Part shown: in pieces, positions 52,406-60,881 of the stretch
Numbering within the stretch: position 1 is the stretch's first letter
How the letters are laid out: the number at the start of each line of letters is the position of its first letter
Source: Herbaspirillum sp. meg3
GTDB taxonomy: Bacteria; Pseudomonadota; Gammaproteobacteria; Burkholderiales; Burkholderiaceae_D
Direction: 5' to 3'
DNA: 64,000 nt
Assembly: GCF_002257565.1 (NCBI RefSeq)
Contig: NZ_CP022736.1
Location: 1,798,001-1,862,000, forward strand
The notes under the pieces: model-generated
Databases searched by the model: none
What the model saw: only the letters and a program-made list of their open reading frames with translations
What the model was told of the DNA's origin: nothing
Translations under genes and position numbers: made by a program

Positions 52406-52456
52406 AATAGCGCCCCGAGGTAAGTGTTCGTATTGTGTTGTCGAGAGTGATGGCAA

Positions 52457-53401
52457 TCATGCCGCCTGCAGGATCATGTCTCCGGAGCGTCCCGGCAATT
52501 CGCCCCAGGCGATGGGAAGAATCGGCAAGACATCGTCTTTGACGGTCTGGTAGTAGTCGCCCATGGAGACCAGATCGTAACCCTGTGCGCGCCAGCCAAG
52601 CAGCAATTGCTCGAAGATGGGGGCAAGTTTCTGTCCTTCAAGTTCGGCGTGCAGTGTAAAGACGTGGTCCCGCGTTTGCCGCTCGGTCAGTCGTAACAGC
52701 ATAGCTGCGACATTTGACGTATCCATGACAACGCCGTTAATGGTGCGTCCGAGCAGTTCGTCCAGTGTTGGCAAGGTGGTCGGCAGTTGCACGCAGGACG
52801 AGGCTTTGCCGTGCACGGACAAGCGATGCGGACCGGCCGAGGCATCTTCCAGCGAACCGTCTTCCTTCAACACGGCGCGGCCGTCGGACGAGTAGGCGAT
52901 GCCGAATTCGTCCAACTGTGCGAACGCATAATCGTTCATCTGCCAGCCAGCTGCCCCATGCGTAACAGGCGTGTGGCCGAAGATGTCATGGAAACGTGCA
53001 TACGAGCGCTGCATGACTTCCTGCGTCCACGCTGCGTCGCGGATGCGGACATTGTCTTGCCAGACGCGGTGGTCCCAGGTGTGGATGCCGCATTCGAAGC
53101 CGGCATCGCGTACCGCACGCATGTAATTTCCGCAGGTCTTGCCGATATCCGGTGCCGGCAGCAGGGTGCCGTACATCAGCGTCTTGATGCCGTAATGTTC
53201 GACCACTGACGTGCGCGATACCTTGCTGAAGAAGCCGGGGCGGAATACTTGTTTCAACGCCCATCCGGTGTGGTCGGGGCCGAGAGAAAACAGGAAGGTC
53301 GCGTTGGCGCCGTGACGCAGCAGTTGCTGAACCAGATTTGGGACGCCTTCGCGTGTCCCGCGATAGGTGTCGGCGTCAATTTTGAGAGTGATCTGAGGCA
53401 A
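52457..53401 (-). CDS. arnD: 4-deoxy-4-formamido-L-arabinose-phosphoundecaprenol deformylase ArnD
   Basis: Polysaccharide-deacetylase-type enzyme removing the formyl group from undecaprenyl-phosphate-linked formyl-Ara4N in lipid A aminoarabinose synthesis. It has 314 residues. LKIDADTYRGTREGVPNLVQ is the ArnD N-terminal motif with the metal-binding Asp pair. ECGIHTWDHRVWQDNVR gives the HxxxH metal site. It is separated from the other arn genes by a terminator but on the same strand. Confidence 0.92.
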   Translation of the reverse strand: MPQITLKIDADTYRGTREGVPNLVQQLLRHGANATFLFSLGPDHTGWALKQVFRPGFFSKVSRTSVVEHYGIKTLMYGTLLPAPDIGKTCGNYMRAVRDAGFECGIHTWDHRVWQDNVRIRDAAWTQEVMQRSYARFHDIFGHTPVTHGAAGWQMNDYAFAQLDEFGIAYSSDGRAVLKEDGSLEDASAGPHRLSVHGKASSCVQLPTTLPTLDELLGRTINGVVMDTSNVAAMLLRLTERQTRDHVFTLHAELEGQKLAPIFEQLLLGWRAQGYDLVSMGDYYQTVKDDVLPILPIAWGELPGRSGDMILQAA

Positions 53402-53626
53402 GGCGTCTTGCTTTCTTGATGGGGAAAATGATCGGTGCCTGCCGTGAAGAAGAGCGAAAGGCGGATCCAGTTGCCGGATGACTAAATTGTGGCACGAAAG
53501 GCGCAGCGAATAAACCCATTTTGAGGATTCATTCGTATTTGCTCAAGATGCCGGGGAAAGCGAGAGGAGGGCAGTACGAGAAAACCAGCGTGACCCCGGT
53601 GAATGGATAGCGGGTGCCGAAATGAA

Positions 53627-53658
53627 AAAAGGATCCGCCCGAATGAGCGAATCCTTTT
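53627..53658 (-). terminator. Terminator after the arnA dehydrogenase gene
   Basis: Arms AAAAGGATTCGC and GCGGATCCTTTT pair with one mismatch and are followed by T6 on the minus strand. It ends the main arn transcript 20 bases past the stop and separates it from arnD. The rest of the 277-base gap 53402-53678 shows no gene; it should hold the arnD promoter. Confidence 0.82.
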
Positions 53659-53678
53659 CTATCAGGCCGTCTGAATGC

Positions 53679-54734
53679 TTAGTCGACCAGTGCGCGCGCT
53701 TCGGCCACTTGACCGCGGTAAGCGTCGAAAATATTACGCAGCGTGTCAGCCATGGTGAAGGTCGGCTTCCAGTTCAGTTCTTCGCAGGTGTTGGTGATCT
53801 TCGGCACGCGATTCTGCACGTCCTGATAGCCCTTGCCGTAGTAGGCGGTGGAAGTGGTTTCCACCAGTTTCACCTGCTTGGCGGAATCGGCGTATTCAGG
53901 ATATTCAGCCGCCAGCTTCAACATCATGTCGGCCAGATCCTTGATCGAATAGTTGTTGGTCGGGTTGCCGATGTTGTAGATCTTGCCGGTGGCGACGCCG
54001 CCTTCGTTGGCGATGATCTTCATCAGCGCATCGATGCCGTCGTCGATGTAAGTGAAGGCGCGCTTTTGCTGGCCGCCGTCAACCAGCGAGATGTTCTCGC
54101 CGCGGACGATGTGACCGAAGAATTGCGTCACGACGCGCGAGCTGCCTTCTTTGGGTGTGTGGATCGAATCCAGTCCGGCGCCGATCCAGTTGAACGGACG
54201 GAACAGGGTGAAGTTCAGGTTGTCTTCCATGCCATAGCCCCAGATCACGCGATCCATGAGCTGCTTGGAGCAGGAGTAGATCCAGCGTGGCTTGTTGATC
54301 GGGCCACAGATCAGTTCGGATTCTTCGGAATCGAATTCGTCGTCATGGCACATGCCATAAACTTCCGAAGTCGATGGGAACACCAGATGCTTGCCGTACT
54401 TGGCGGCTGCACGCACGATGGGCAGGTTGGCTTCAAAGTCCAGTTCGAACACGCGCAGCGGCTTGTTGACGTAGGTCGACGGTGTCGCGATAGCGACCAG
54501 CGGCAGGATTACATCGCACTTCTTGACGTGGTACTCAACCCATTCCTTGTTGATCGTGATGTCGCCCTCGAAGAAGTGCATACGCGACTTGTACGCCTCG
54601 TTTTCCAGAATGTCGGTGATACGGTCGGTCATCATGTCCATGCCATAGACGTGCCAGTCTGTGGTTTCCAGAATGCGCTTGGACAAGTGGTGGCCGATGA
54701 AGCCGTTGACGCCGAGGATGAGGACTTTTTTCAT
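53679..54734 (-). CDS. arnA: UDP-glucuronate decarboxylase, ArnA C-terminal type
   Basis: NAD-dependent oxidative decarboxylase forming UDP-4-keto-pentose from UDP-glucuronate. It has 351 residues, equal to the C-terminal half of E. coli ArnA. The Rossmann motif is GVNGFIGHHL (about 8-17), FPSTSEVYGM contains the catalytic Ser/Glu pair, and IYSCSKQLMDRVIWGYG is the YxxxK motif. The formyltransferase half is encoded separately upstream, with a 14-base gap. Confidence 0.93.
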   Translation of the reverse strand: MKKVLILGVNGFIGHHLSKRILETTDWHVYGMDMMTDRITDILENEAYKSRMHFFEGDITINKEWVEYHVKKCDVILPLVAIATPSTYVNKPLRVFELDFEANLPIVRAAAKYGKHLVFPSTSEVYGMCHDDEFDSEESELICGPINKPRWIYSCSKQLMDRVIWGYGMEDNLNFTLFRPFNWIGAGLDSIHTPKEGSSRVVTQFFGHIVRGENISLVDGGQQKRAFTYIDDGIDALMKIIANEGGVATGKIYNIGNPTNNYSIKDLADMMLKLAAEYPEYADSAKQVKLVETTSTAYYGKGYQDVQNRVPKITNTCEELNWKPTFTMADTLRNIFDAYRGQVAEARALVD

Positions 54735-54748
54735 AATAAGTGGACGGC

Positions 54749-55666
54749 TTAGACAGCCATGTATTTCAGATAATTGTTAAGAGAGACATCCTGATCGTTG
54801 ATCTGGATGCCCAGGATTTGCAGATAGTTGCCGTCACCGCAGCGTGCGTAGAGACGGCCGCCTTCAAAGAACTTGTCTTGTGCGCCGTGCGACCTTTCCA
54901 GTGTCGGACGGGCAGAGGCCGGGACCATTCGCGTTCTCACCAGCGTGATTTTATCACCTGCAATTTCTTCAAAGGCGCCGGGATAAGGAGGCGCGACGGT
55001 TCTGACCAGATTATGCACGTGTTGTGCAGGCTTTTTCCAGTCGATACGGCCATCTTCCGGCTTGCGACCACCAAAGTAGCTGCCCTTGGTCAGATCGTTC
55101 GGCAGCTTGGGAGTACGTCCGGCCAGCATCAGCGGCAGTACGCGCCACAAGGTTTGCTCCGCTGCAACGACTACTTTGCCGAAGACCTCGAAAGCAGTGT
55201 CGTCCGGCAAGATGGGTACAGAGGTCTGCGCGACGATAGCGCCGGCATCCGGCTTGGCCGCCATTTCGTGGAGTGTGGCGCCGGTTTCGGTTTCGCCGTG
55301 CAACACCGCCCAGTTGATGGGTACGCGGCCGCGGTATTTCGGCAGCAGCGAACCGTGCATGTTGTAGGCGCCGTGCTTGGCCAGCGCCAGCAGGTTCACC
55401 GGCAGCATGTGGCGATAGTAGAAGCTGAAGATGAAGTCCGGCTGTGCAGCCTGGACTTGCGTCAGCAACTGCGGTGATTTCGGATCTTCCGGCGTGATGT
55501 AGGGAATGCCGTATTCACGGCAGACGCTCGCCACCGAGCTGAACCAGATGTTTTCAGTCGGGCTGTCTTCATGCGTGACCACCAGCGAAACGCGTACACC
55601 ACGCGCCAGCAATACCTTCAGGCAGCGGACGCCGACATCGTGATAGGCAAAGACGACGGCGTTCAT
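54749..55666 (-). CDS. UDP-Ara4N formyltransferase, ArnA N-terminal type
   Basis: Transfers formyl from N10-formyl-THF to UDP-Ara4N. It has 305 residues, equal to the N-terminal half of E. coli ArnA. Catalytic Asn/His are in YNMHGSLLPKYRGRVPINWA and Asp in KPDAGAIVAQTS. A C-terminal OB-like domain ends the protein. It overlaps arnC by 4 bases (ATGA). Confidence 0.93.
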   Translation of the reverse strand: MNAVVFAYHDVGVRCLKVLLARGVRVSLVVTHEDSPTENIWFSSVASVCREYGIPYITPEDPKSPQLLTQVQAAQPDFIFSFYYRHMLPVNLLALAKHGAYNMHGSLLPKYRGRVPINWAVLHGETETGATLHEMAAKPDAGAIVAQTSVPILPDDTAFEVFGKVVVAAEQTLWRVLPLMLAGRTPKLPNDLTKGSYFGGRKPEDGRIDWKKPAQHVHNLVRTVAPPYPGAFEEIAGDKITLVRTRMVPASARPTLERSHGAQDKFFEGGRLYARCGDGNYLQILGIQINDQDVSLNNYLKYMAV

Positions 55667-56619
55667 GAGCTTTGCTTGTCCTCGCCGGACGATTGCTCAA
55701 GAATCGCCTGCACCACATAGCGAGGACGCGCGCGCACTTGCAGGTAGATACGGCCGATGTATTCGCCGAGAAGGCCGATGCCGAACAGGATCACGCCGAT
55801 CAGGAAGAAAGTGATGGCAAACAGCGTAAACACGCCTTGTACTTCTGCACCGAGGATGAAGCGGCGAATCACCATCAGGATGAACAGCGCGGCTGATGCG
55901 AATGACAGACCGATACCCAGCAGCGAGAAGAACTGCAGCGGCACCAGCGAAAAACCCGTGACCAGGTCGAAATTGAGGCGGATCAGGCTGTACAGGGAAT
56001 ACTTCGATTCGCCGGCAGAGCGCTCTTCGTGTTCGACGATGATTTCCGTTGGCTTGCGTGCAAAGGTGTAAGCCAGTGCGGGCACAAAGGTATTCACTTC
56101 GCTGCATTGGTTGACGAGGTCGATCACATTGCGGCCGTAGGCGCGCAACATGTTGCCCTGGTCGGTCATCTTGATGCGCGTGATCTTTTCACGCAGATGA
56201 TTCATGGCCTTCGAGGCCCAGGTACGCCATGCCGAATCCTGCCGTTGGCGGCGAATCGAGCCGACGTAGTCGTAGCCTTCACGCATCTTGGCAACCAGGT
56301 TGCCGATTTCTTCCGGGGGGTTTTGCAAGTCGGCATCGAGCGTGACGACGATGTCGCCGCGCGTCGCTTCAAAGCCGGCCAGGATGGCCATGTGCTGGCC
56401 GTAATTGCCGTTGAACAGGACAACGCGAGTCACATCGGGGCGGGCGCGATATTGGTCGGCCAGAATGGCGGCAGACTTGTCGCGGCTGCCGTCGTTGACG
56501 TAGATGACTTCATACGCGATACCGAGCGCGTCGAGCGCCGGATAGAGGCGGGCGAACAGCTTGGCAAGGCCGGATTCCTCGTTATATACGGGGATGACGA
56601 CGGAAAGTTCTGGTTTCAT
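55663..56619 (-). CDS. arnC: Undecaprenyl-phosphate Ara4FN transferase ArnC
   Basis: Membrane GT2 glycosyltransferase that moves formyl-Ara4N to undecaprenyl phosphate. It has 318 residues from ATG 56619 (MKPELSVVIPVYNEESGLAK) with CAGGC ahead. It has the GT-A DxD-type VTLDADLQNPPEEI and VNDGSRD, then two C-terminal membrane helices (about 235-260 and 268-292). It ends within the formyltransferase start. Confidence 0.94.
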   Translation of the reverse strand: MKPELSVVIPVYNEESGLAKLFARLYPALDALGIAYEVIYVNDGSRDKSAAILADQYRARPDVTRVVLFNGNYGQHMAILAGFEATRGDIVVTLDADLQNPPEEIGNLVAKMREGYDYVGSIRRQRQDSAWRTWASKAMNHLREKITRIKMTDQGNMLRAYGRNVIDLVNQCSEVNTFVPALAYTFARKPTEIIVEHEERSAGESKYSLYSLIRLNFDLVTGFSLVPLQFFSLLGIGLSFASAALFILMVIRRFILGAEVQGVFTLFAITFFLIGVILFGIGLLGEYIGRIYLQVRARPRYVVQAILEQSSGEDKQSS

Positions 56620-56768
56620 CAATGCCTGATAATGAAAAATTGCTGTACTGAAAGCGATAATGTAATGCATGCAAGCCGCGTACCACCGATCGAGTGGCAG
56701 TTTGGCGCGACGAGTTGCCCGGAATGTTGCCTTCCGGACATGTTCACGACGCCATGCAGACCGTCAAA

Positions 56769-57890
56769 TTATGCGAGCACGGATTTTACCGCGCCGACTG
56801 CACGCTCGACATCTTCTTTACTCATTGCAGTAAACATCGGCAGCGACACGATCAGGCGGCCAACGCGTTCGGCGATCGGGAACATGCCTTCCTTGAAGCC
56901 GCGGTCGCGATAGAGCTTGAGCAGATGGATAGGCGGGTAGTGGTAACCGATGCCGATCTGGCGCTCCATCATTTTTTCCATGAAGGCGGCGCGCGTGATG
57001 CGCTCCGGCAGTACCAGCTGGAACATGTGCCAGTTGCTGTTCTCGAAATCCGCCACCGGCAATTGCGCACCGGTCTGGGCTTCGAAATCCGGGCCGAACA
57101 CCTCGAAGTAGTGTTTTGCGAGGCCGCGGCGCTTCTCGGTAATGGCGTCGATATGCGCGAACTGGCCCAGCCCGATGGCGGCAGCAATGTCGGTCATATT
57201 GAATTTACCGCCCAAGACATCCACTTCAAGGCCGTCAAAACCGCTGCGGGTCACGCCTTGCAGGCGATATTTTTCGGCCAGGCGCGCTTCATCAGCATTG
57301 TTGACAACCAGGCAACCGCCTTCGGAGCTGGTGACGTTTTTATTGGCCTGAAAGCTGAACGAGACGAAATCGCCAAATGCACCGATGCGCTTGCCTTTCC
57401 AGGTTGAGCCCAGCGCCTGGGCAGCATCTTCAATGACGCGCAGATTGTGCTTCTTCGCGATGGCATACAGGCGATCCATGTCGACCGGTAGGCCGGCGAG
57501 GTACACCGGGATGATGGCCTTGGTGCGTGGTGTTATGGCAGCTTCAAGCTTGTCGAGATCGATGTTGCGCGTGACCGGATCGATATCTGCGAACACTGGT
57601 GTGGCGCCGGTTTCGATAATTACGTTGGCAGTTGCTACCCACGAGATTGGTGTCGTGATGACCTCGTCGCCGGCGCCGATACCGGCGATGCGCAAGGCGA
57701 TTTCCATGGTGCAGGTGCCGGAATTGAAGGTGCGCACGATGCGGCCGTCCAGATAATCGGACAAGGCCTTTTCGAAAGCCTGCACCTTGGGGCCGCTGGT
57801 GATCCATCCGGAGCGCAGTACGTCGCCGACAGCGGCGATCGTAGCTTCATCAATGGTCGGTTTGGAAAATGGTAAAAACGACTGGGTCAT
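56769..57890 (-). CDS. arnB: UDP-Ara4O aminotransferase ArnB
   Basis: PLP enzyme that aminates UDP-4-keto-arabinose. It has 373 residues. DEVITTPISWVATANVIIET, IEDAAQALGS and VSFSFQANKNVTSSEGGCLV, which holds the PLP lysine, fit the DegT/DnrJ/EryC1 family. LPFSKPTIDEATIAAVGDVL opens the protein. It stands 149 bases upstream of arnC, and 171 bases lie between it and the SMR gene. Confidence 0.94.
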   Translation of the reverse strand: MTQSFLPFSKPTIDEATIAAVGDVLRSGWITSGPKVQAFEKALSDYLDGRIVRTFNSGTCTMEIALRIAGIGAGDEVITTPISWVATANVIIETGATPVFADIDPVTRNIDLDKLEAAITPRTKAIIPVYLAGLPVDMDRLYAIAKKHNLRVIEDAAQALGSTWKGKRIGAFGDFVSFSFQANKNVTSSEGGCLVVNNADEARLAEKYRLQGVTRSGFDGLEVDVLGGKFNMTDIAAAIGLGQFAHIDAITEKRRGLAKHYFEVFGPDFEAQTGAQLPVADFENSNWHMFQLVLPERITRAAFMEKMMERQIGIGYHYPPIHLLKLYRDRGFKEGMFPIAERVGRLIVSLPMFTAMSKEDVERAVGAVKSVLA

Positions 57891-58061
57891 GGAATGCTCG
57901 CAATGAATCGGATAAAAGTCGGTAAAGATTCGTATCCGGGTCTGAAAATTAAATGCTGCCGATGTCGCGGCTTAAAGTGCTATCAGGCGTCTACATACTG
58001 GTGCGTATCGACATATATTCGACGCGTATTGTAAATCAGCCAATTCATGCTGGTCAGCAAA

Positions 58062-58433
58062 TTAGCTTCGGGTCAGCAGGACGACGCCGACGATGATGAC
58101 ACCGATCGCCAGCAAGCGCTGTGCCGACACGGCCTCGCCAAGGAAATACCAGGCGCCGATGGCGTTGATGATATAGCCCAGTGACAGCAAAGGATAGGCG
58201 ACGGTCACATCGACGCGCGACAAGCCGATGATCCACACGCCGACTGAGATAACGTAGCAGGTCAGGCCGCCGATGATCGGCAATTGCGTCGCCAGCTTGA
58301 TGCCTGTCGAGAACCAGTTTTCTGCCGTCAGGTGAATGGCGCCGACGGCGTTGGTGCCGGCTTTCAGCAATAGCTGGGCGACGGCGTTGAGGCAGATGCC
58401 GACAAAAATGAAGCCGAAAGTAGCGAGATTCAT
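58062..58433 (-). CDS. SMR-type Ara4N-phosphoundecaprenol flippase subunit (ArnE/ArnF-like)
   Basis: A 123-residue protein with four membrane helices (about 5-22, 47-65, 75-95, 103-120) of the EamA/SMR type. SLGYIINAIGAWYFLGEAVS matches ArnE/ArnF. Enterics encode two subunits; here only one is present, so a homodimer is likely (inference). It lies 14 bases after arnT on the same strand. Confidence 0.85.
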   Translation of the reverse strand: MNLATFGFIFVGICLNAVAQLLLKAGTNAVGAIHLTAENWFSTGIKLATQLPIIGGLTCYVISVGVWIIGLSRVDVTVAYPLLSLGYIINAIGAWYFLGEAVSAQRLLAIGVIIVGVVLLTRS

Positions 58434-58447
58434 GAATTGCTTTCTTG

Positions 58448-60154
58448 TTATTTATTCTGGCTCGCGCCGTCAGGATTATTGGCGACGATCACGCGACGCG
58501 GATCTTGCCCGATCAGACGCATCGGAACACCGCGCTGCTTCAGGTCGGCATAAATGGACGGATCCATGATCGCGATGTCTTTCTTGCCGGCGGTATGGTC
58601 AGCGACCCATTGTGCGACGAACGCATCAACAGTCGGCAGCCACAACTGCGGCTCTTGCTTCAGGCCGAATTCCATCTCGTCGGCATGGCGCACCAGTGTC
58701 ATCGTACGTTGCAGATAAAAGGGCAGTGCCTGCTCGTAACGACCGACCAGATACATCGGCGTTTCCGGTGTCAGCTCTGCCTGCAGTGCCGGCACGTAGT
58801 CGATACCTGCCGAATAGCGGCCTTGCGGCTCATGGCCCAGCATCAGCAATTGGCCGCTGATGAAGGCGCCGGCTGCCAGGCAAACCATGGCCAGATCTTT
58901 TTGGCTGCGCGCAAAACGGATCGCCAGCACCGCACCGATAAAGGCGACGATCGTTGCGGCGTAGATCCACGGCACGTGTGCCGTCACCAGCGGCAGCGAG
59001 TAGGCATCCTTGGCCAGCGCCGGGACACGCGGAATGAAGGCCATGGCAATCGCGCAGGGAACCGCCACAATCGATGCCGACAGCACGATGGCTTTGAACG
59101 TGGCACGTTCCAGATAGCAGGCAATCAGCAACGCCAGCGTCGGGAAGATCGGCAAGATGTACGACGGCAGCTTCGAGCTTGAAATGCTGAAGAACACAAA
59201 GATGAAGACCGACCAGATCAGCAGCATCTTGCGCGGCTGGAATTTGCCGCTCGACAAGCTGCTGAAGCTGCTGCCGCTGTGTTCCTCGCGTGTACCCGTC
59301 AGCAGGCTTTGCACAAAGACGCCGAGCCACGGGATGATGCCCAGCAGAAGAATAGGAATGAAGTAGTACCAAGGCCCGGTGCGGCTATGAATCTTGGTTG
59401 TGAAGCGCTGAAAATGTTCGTGAATGAAGAAGAATTGCGGAAACTCAGGATTCTTCATCGACACCAGTACAAACCACGGCGTACAGATGGCGAAAAACAG
59501 GATCAGGCCCTTGACCAGATGCAGCCGTTTCCAGATGGCCCAGTCGCGCGAAAACAGCGTGTACAGCACCAGCACGGCGCCGGGCAAGACGATACCGATC
59601 AATCCCTTGGACAACACAGCCAATGCCATACCGACCCAGCACAGCAACATCCAGTTGCGTTGTTCGTCGCGGTTGGCGTCATTGCGCTGCGCCAGCAACA
59701 GGGCGCAGACGCTCAGCGTCATCATTGCCGCCAGCCCCATGTCCAGCGTGTTGATGTGACCCATGCCGGCCCAGAAGAAGCTCGATGCCAGCACCAGTGG
59801 GGCATAGAAGCCAACGCGGTCGTTGAACACACGGCGACCGGTGTAAGCAACCATGCCGATGCCGAACAGGCCGCACAGGCCCGTCCACAGGCGCGCCTGC
59901 CATTCACCGAGGCCGAACAGCTCGAAGGTGATCGCATTCATCCAGGTTTGCAGCGGCGGCTTTTCGAAGTACTTGATGCCGTTCAGGCGTGTCGTGATCC
60001 AATCCTGGGTTGCTACCATTTCGCGCGCCATTTCGGCGTAGCGGCCTTCGTCGGTCGGCACCAGAGTGCGAGCGCCCAGCATGTAGAACCAGACCAGCAG
60101 GAAGAGGATGAGCAGCGTCCATACGAACGCCTTCGATTTATACAGTTCGCGCAT
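58448..60154 (-). CDS. arnT: Lipid A 4-amino-4-deoxy-L-arabinosyltransferase ArnT
   Basis: GT83/PMT-family membrane enzyme that transfers Ara4N to lipid A, lowering its negative charge and binding of polymyxin. It has 568 residues, with about twelve membrane helices in the first 430. The N-terminal signature FYMLGARTLVPTDEGRYAEM holds the Asp/Glu pair. YFEKPPLQTWMNAI and a C-terminal periplasmic domain follow. It is the first gene of the leftward arn cluster; phased repeats stand just upstream. Confidence 0.94.
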   Translation of the reverse strand: MRELYKSKAFVWTLLILFLLVWFYMLGARTLVPTDEGRYAEMAREMVATQDWITTRLNGIKYFEKPPLQTWMNAITFELFGLGEWQARLWTGLCGLFGIGMVAYTGRRVFNDRVGFYAPLVLASSFFWAGMGHINTLDMGLAAMMTLSVCALLLAQRNDANRDEQRNWMLLCWVGMALAVLSKGLIGIVLPGAVLVLYTLFSRDWAIWKRLHLVKGLILFFAICTPWFVLVSMKNPEFPQFFFIHEHFQRFTTKIHSRTGPWYYFIPILLLGIIPWLGVFVQSLLTGTREEHSGSSFSSLSSGKFQPRKMLLIWSVFIFVFFSISSSKLPSYILPIFPTLALLIACYLERATFKAIVLSASIVAVPCAIAMAFIPRVPALAKDAYSLPLVTAHVPWIYAATIVAFIGAVLAIRFARSQKDLAMVCLAAGAFISGQLLMLGHEPQGRYSAGIDYVPALQAELTPETPMYLVGRYEQALPFYLQRTMTLVRHADEMEFGLKQEPQLWLPTVDAFVAQWVADHTAGKKDIAIMDPSIYADLKQRGVPMRLIGQDPRRVIVANNPDGASQNK

Positions 60155-60169
60155 CAGGCGAGGTCCTTA

Positions 60170-60213
60170 GTAAAAGCGGTGCAAAAAGCAGGTGATGAAA
60201 CGGTAAAAGCGAT
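60170..60213 (-). promoter_or_regulatory. Tandem 11-base repeats upstream of arnT
   Basis: Four 11-base units start at 60170 (GTAAAAGCGGT), 60181 (GCAAAAAGCAG), 60192 (GTGATGAAACG) and 60203 (GTAAAAGCGAT). Units 1 and 4 share 9 of 11 bases. Helical-turn phasing suggests a response-regulator operator. They lie 16-59 bases before the arnT start, overlapping the expected promoter. Confidence 0.5.
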
Positions 60214-60306
60214 GAGTCGGATCAGCGAAGCCGGTTTGAGTTCAGCCGGGATAGGCATTGTCCAGCGGCCAGTTTTTTGGCGCACGGGCGGGCTATTATG
60301 TTGGGT

Positions 60307-60681
60307 TCAGTGTTCAATAATGAGCGCCAGCGCTACTTTTCGGCCTTCCGCCATCAGGATGTTGTAGGTCCGGCAAGCGGCCTGATTGTCCATGCATTCC
60401 ACGCCGATACGGCGCGAAGTCAGGGCGGTCGTCAGCTTGGGGTGCACGAAACGTTGGCGCTTTCCGGTGCCGAGAATGACGACGTCCGGCTGGGTCGCAT
60501 CGATCTGCTCGAAATGCGCCGCGGTCAATTGGTCGAACGCCGGCACTGGCCATGCGACCGGTGGTGTTTCCGGCAAGACAAGCAAACTATGGTCGAAACG
60601 GGCGGCATTGATTTCGACGCCGTTGTCGTCATAGGAGGTGACGGTCTGGTATTGCTGGGTTTCTGTGGAATGGAGCTTCAT
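60307..60681 (-). CDS. Mth938-domain protein (DUF498)
   Basis: A 124-residue protein of the Mth938/NDUFAF3-like family, function uncertain in bacteria. It has PDVVILGTGKRQRFVHPKLT and IGVECMDNQAACRTYNILMA, typical of the family. I chose ATG at 60681; the upstream in-frame extension to 60726 is atypical. It often lies next to alaA in related organisms (family knowledge, not checked), and here it is divergent from it. Confidence 0.88.
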   Translation of the reverse strand: MKLHSTETQQYQTVTSYDDNGVEINAARFDHSLLVLPETPPVAWPVPAFDQLTAAHFEQIDATQPDVVILGTGKRQRFVHPKLTTALTSRRIGVECMDNQAACRTYNILMAEGRKVALALIIEH

Positions 60682-60881
60682 GGCGCGCAGTGTCGAATCG
60701 CCGTTCGCGGCAGAGCGGTCAGGCAAATTTCGGCAATAAGGTCTTAAAGTGCTGCATTGTAGCGTTTTCCTGTTCCGGACTCCGTTTTATTCATTGATAA
60801 AATAGAGGGCTTTCGGCAAAATGGCCGGTTCCGGCGGCTCGGCCGGGCTGGCCTGATTGGCTCATTCAAAGGATTTGTACT

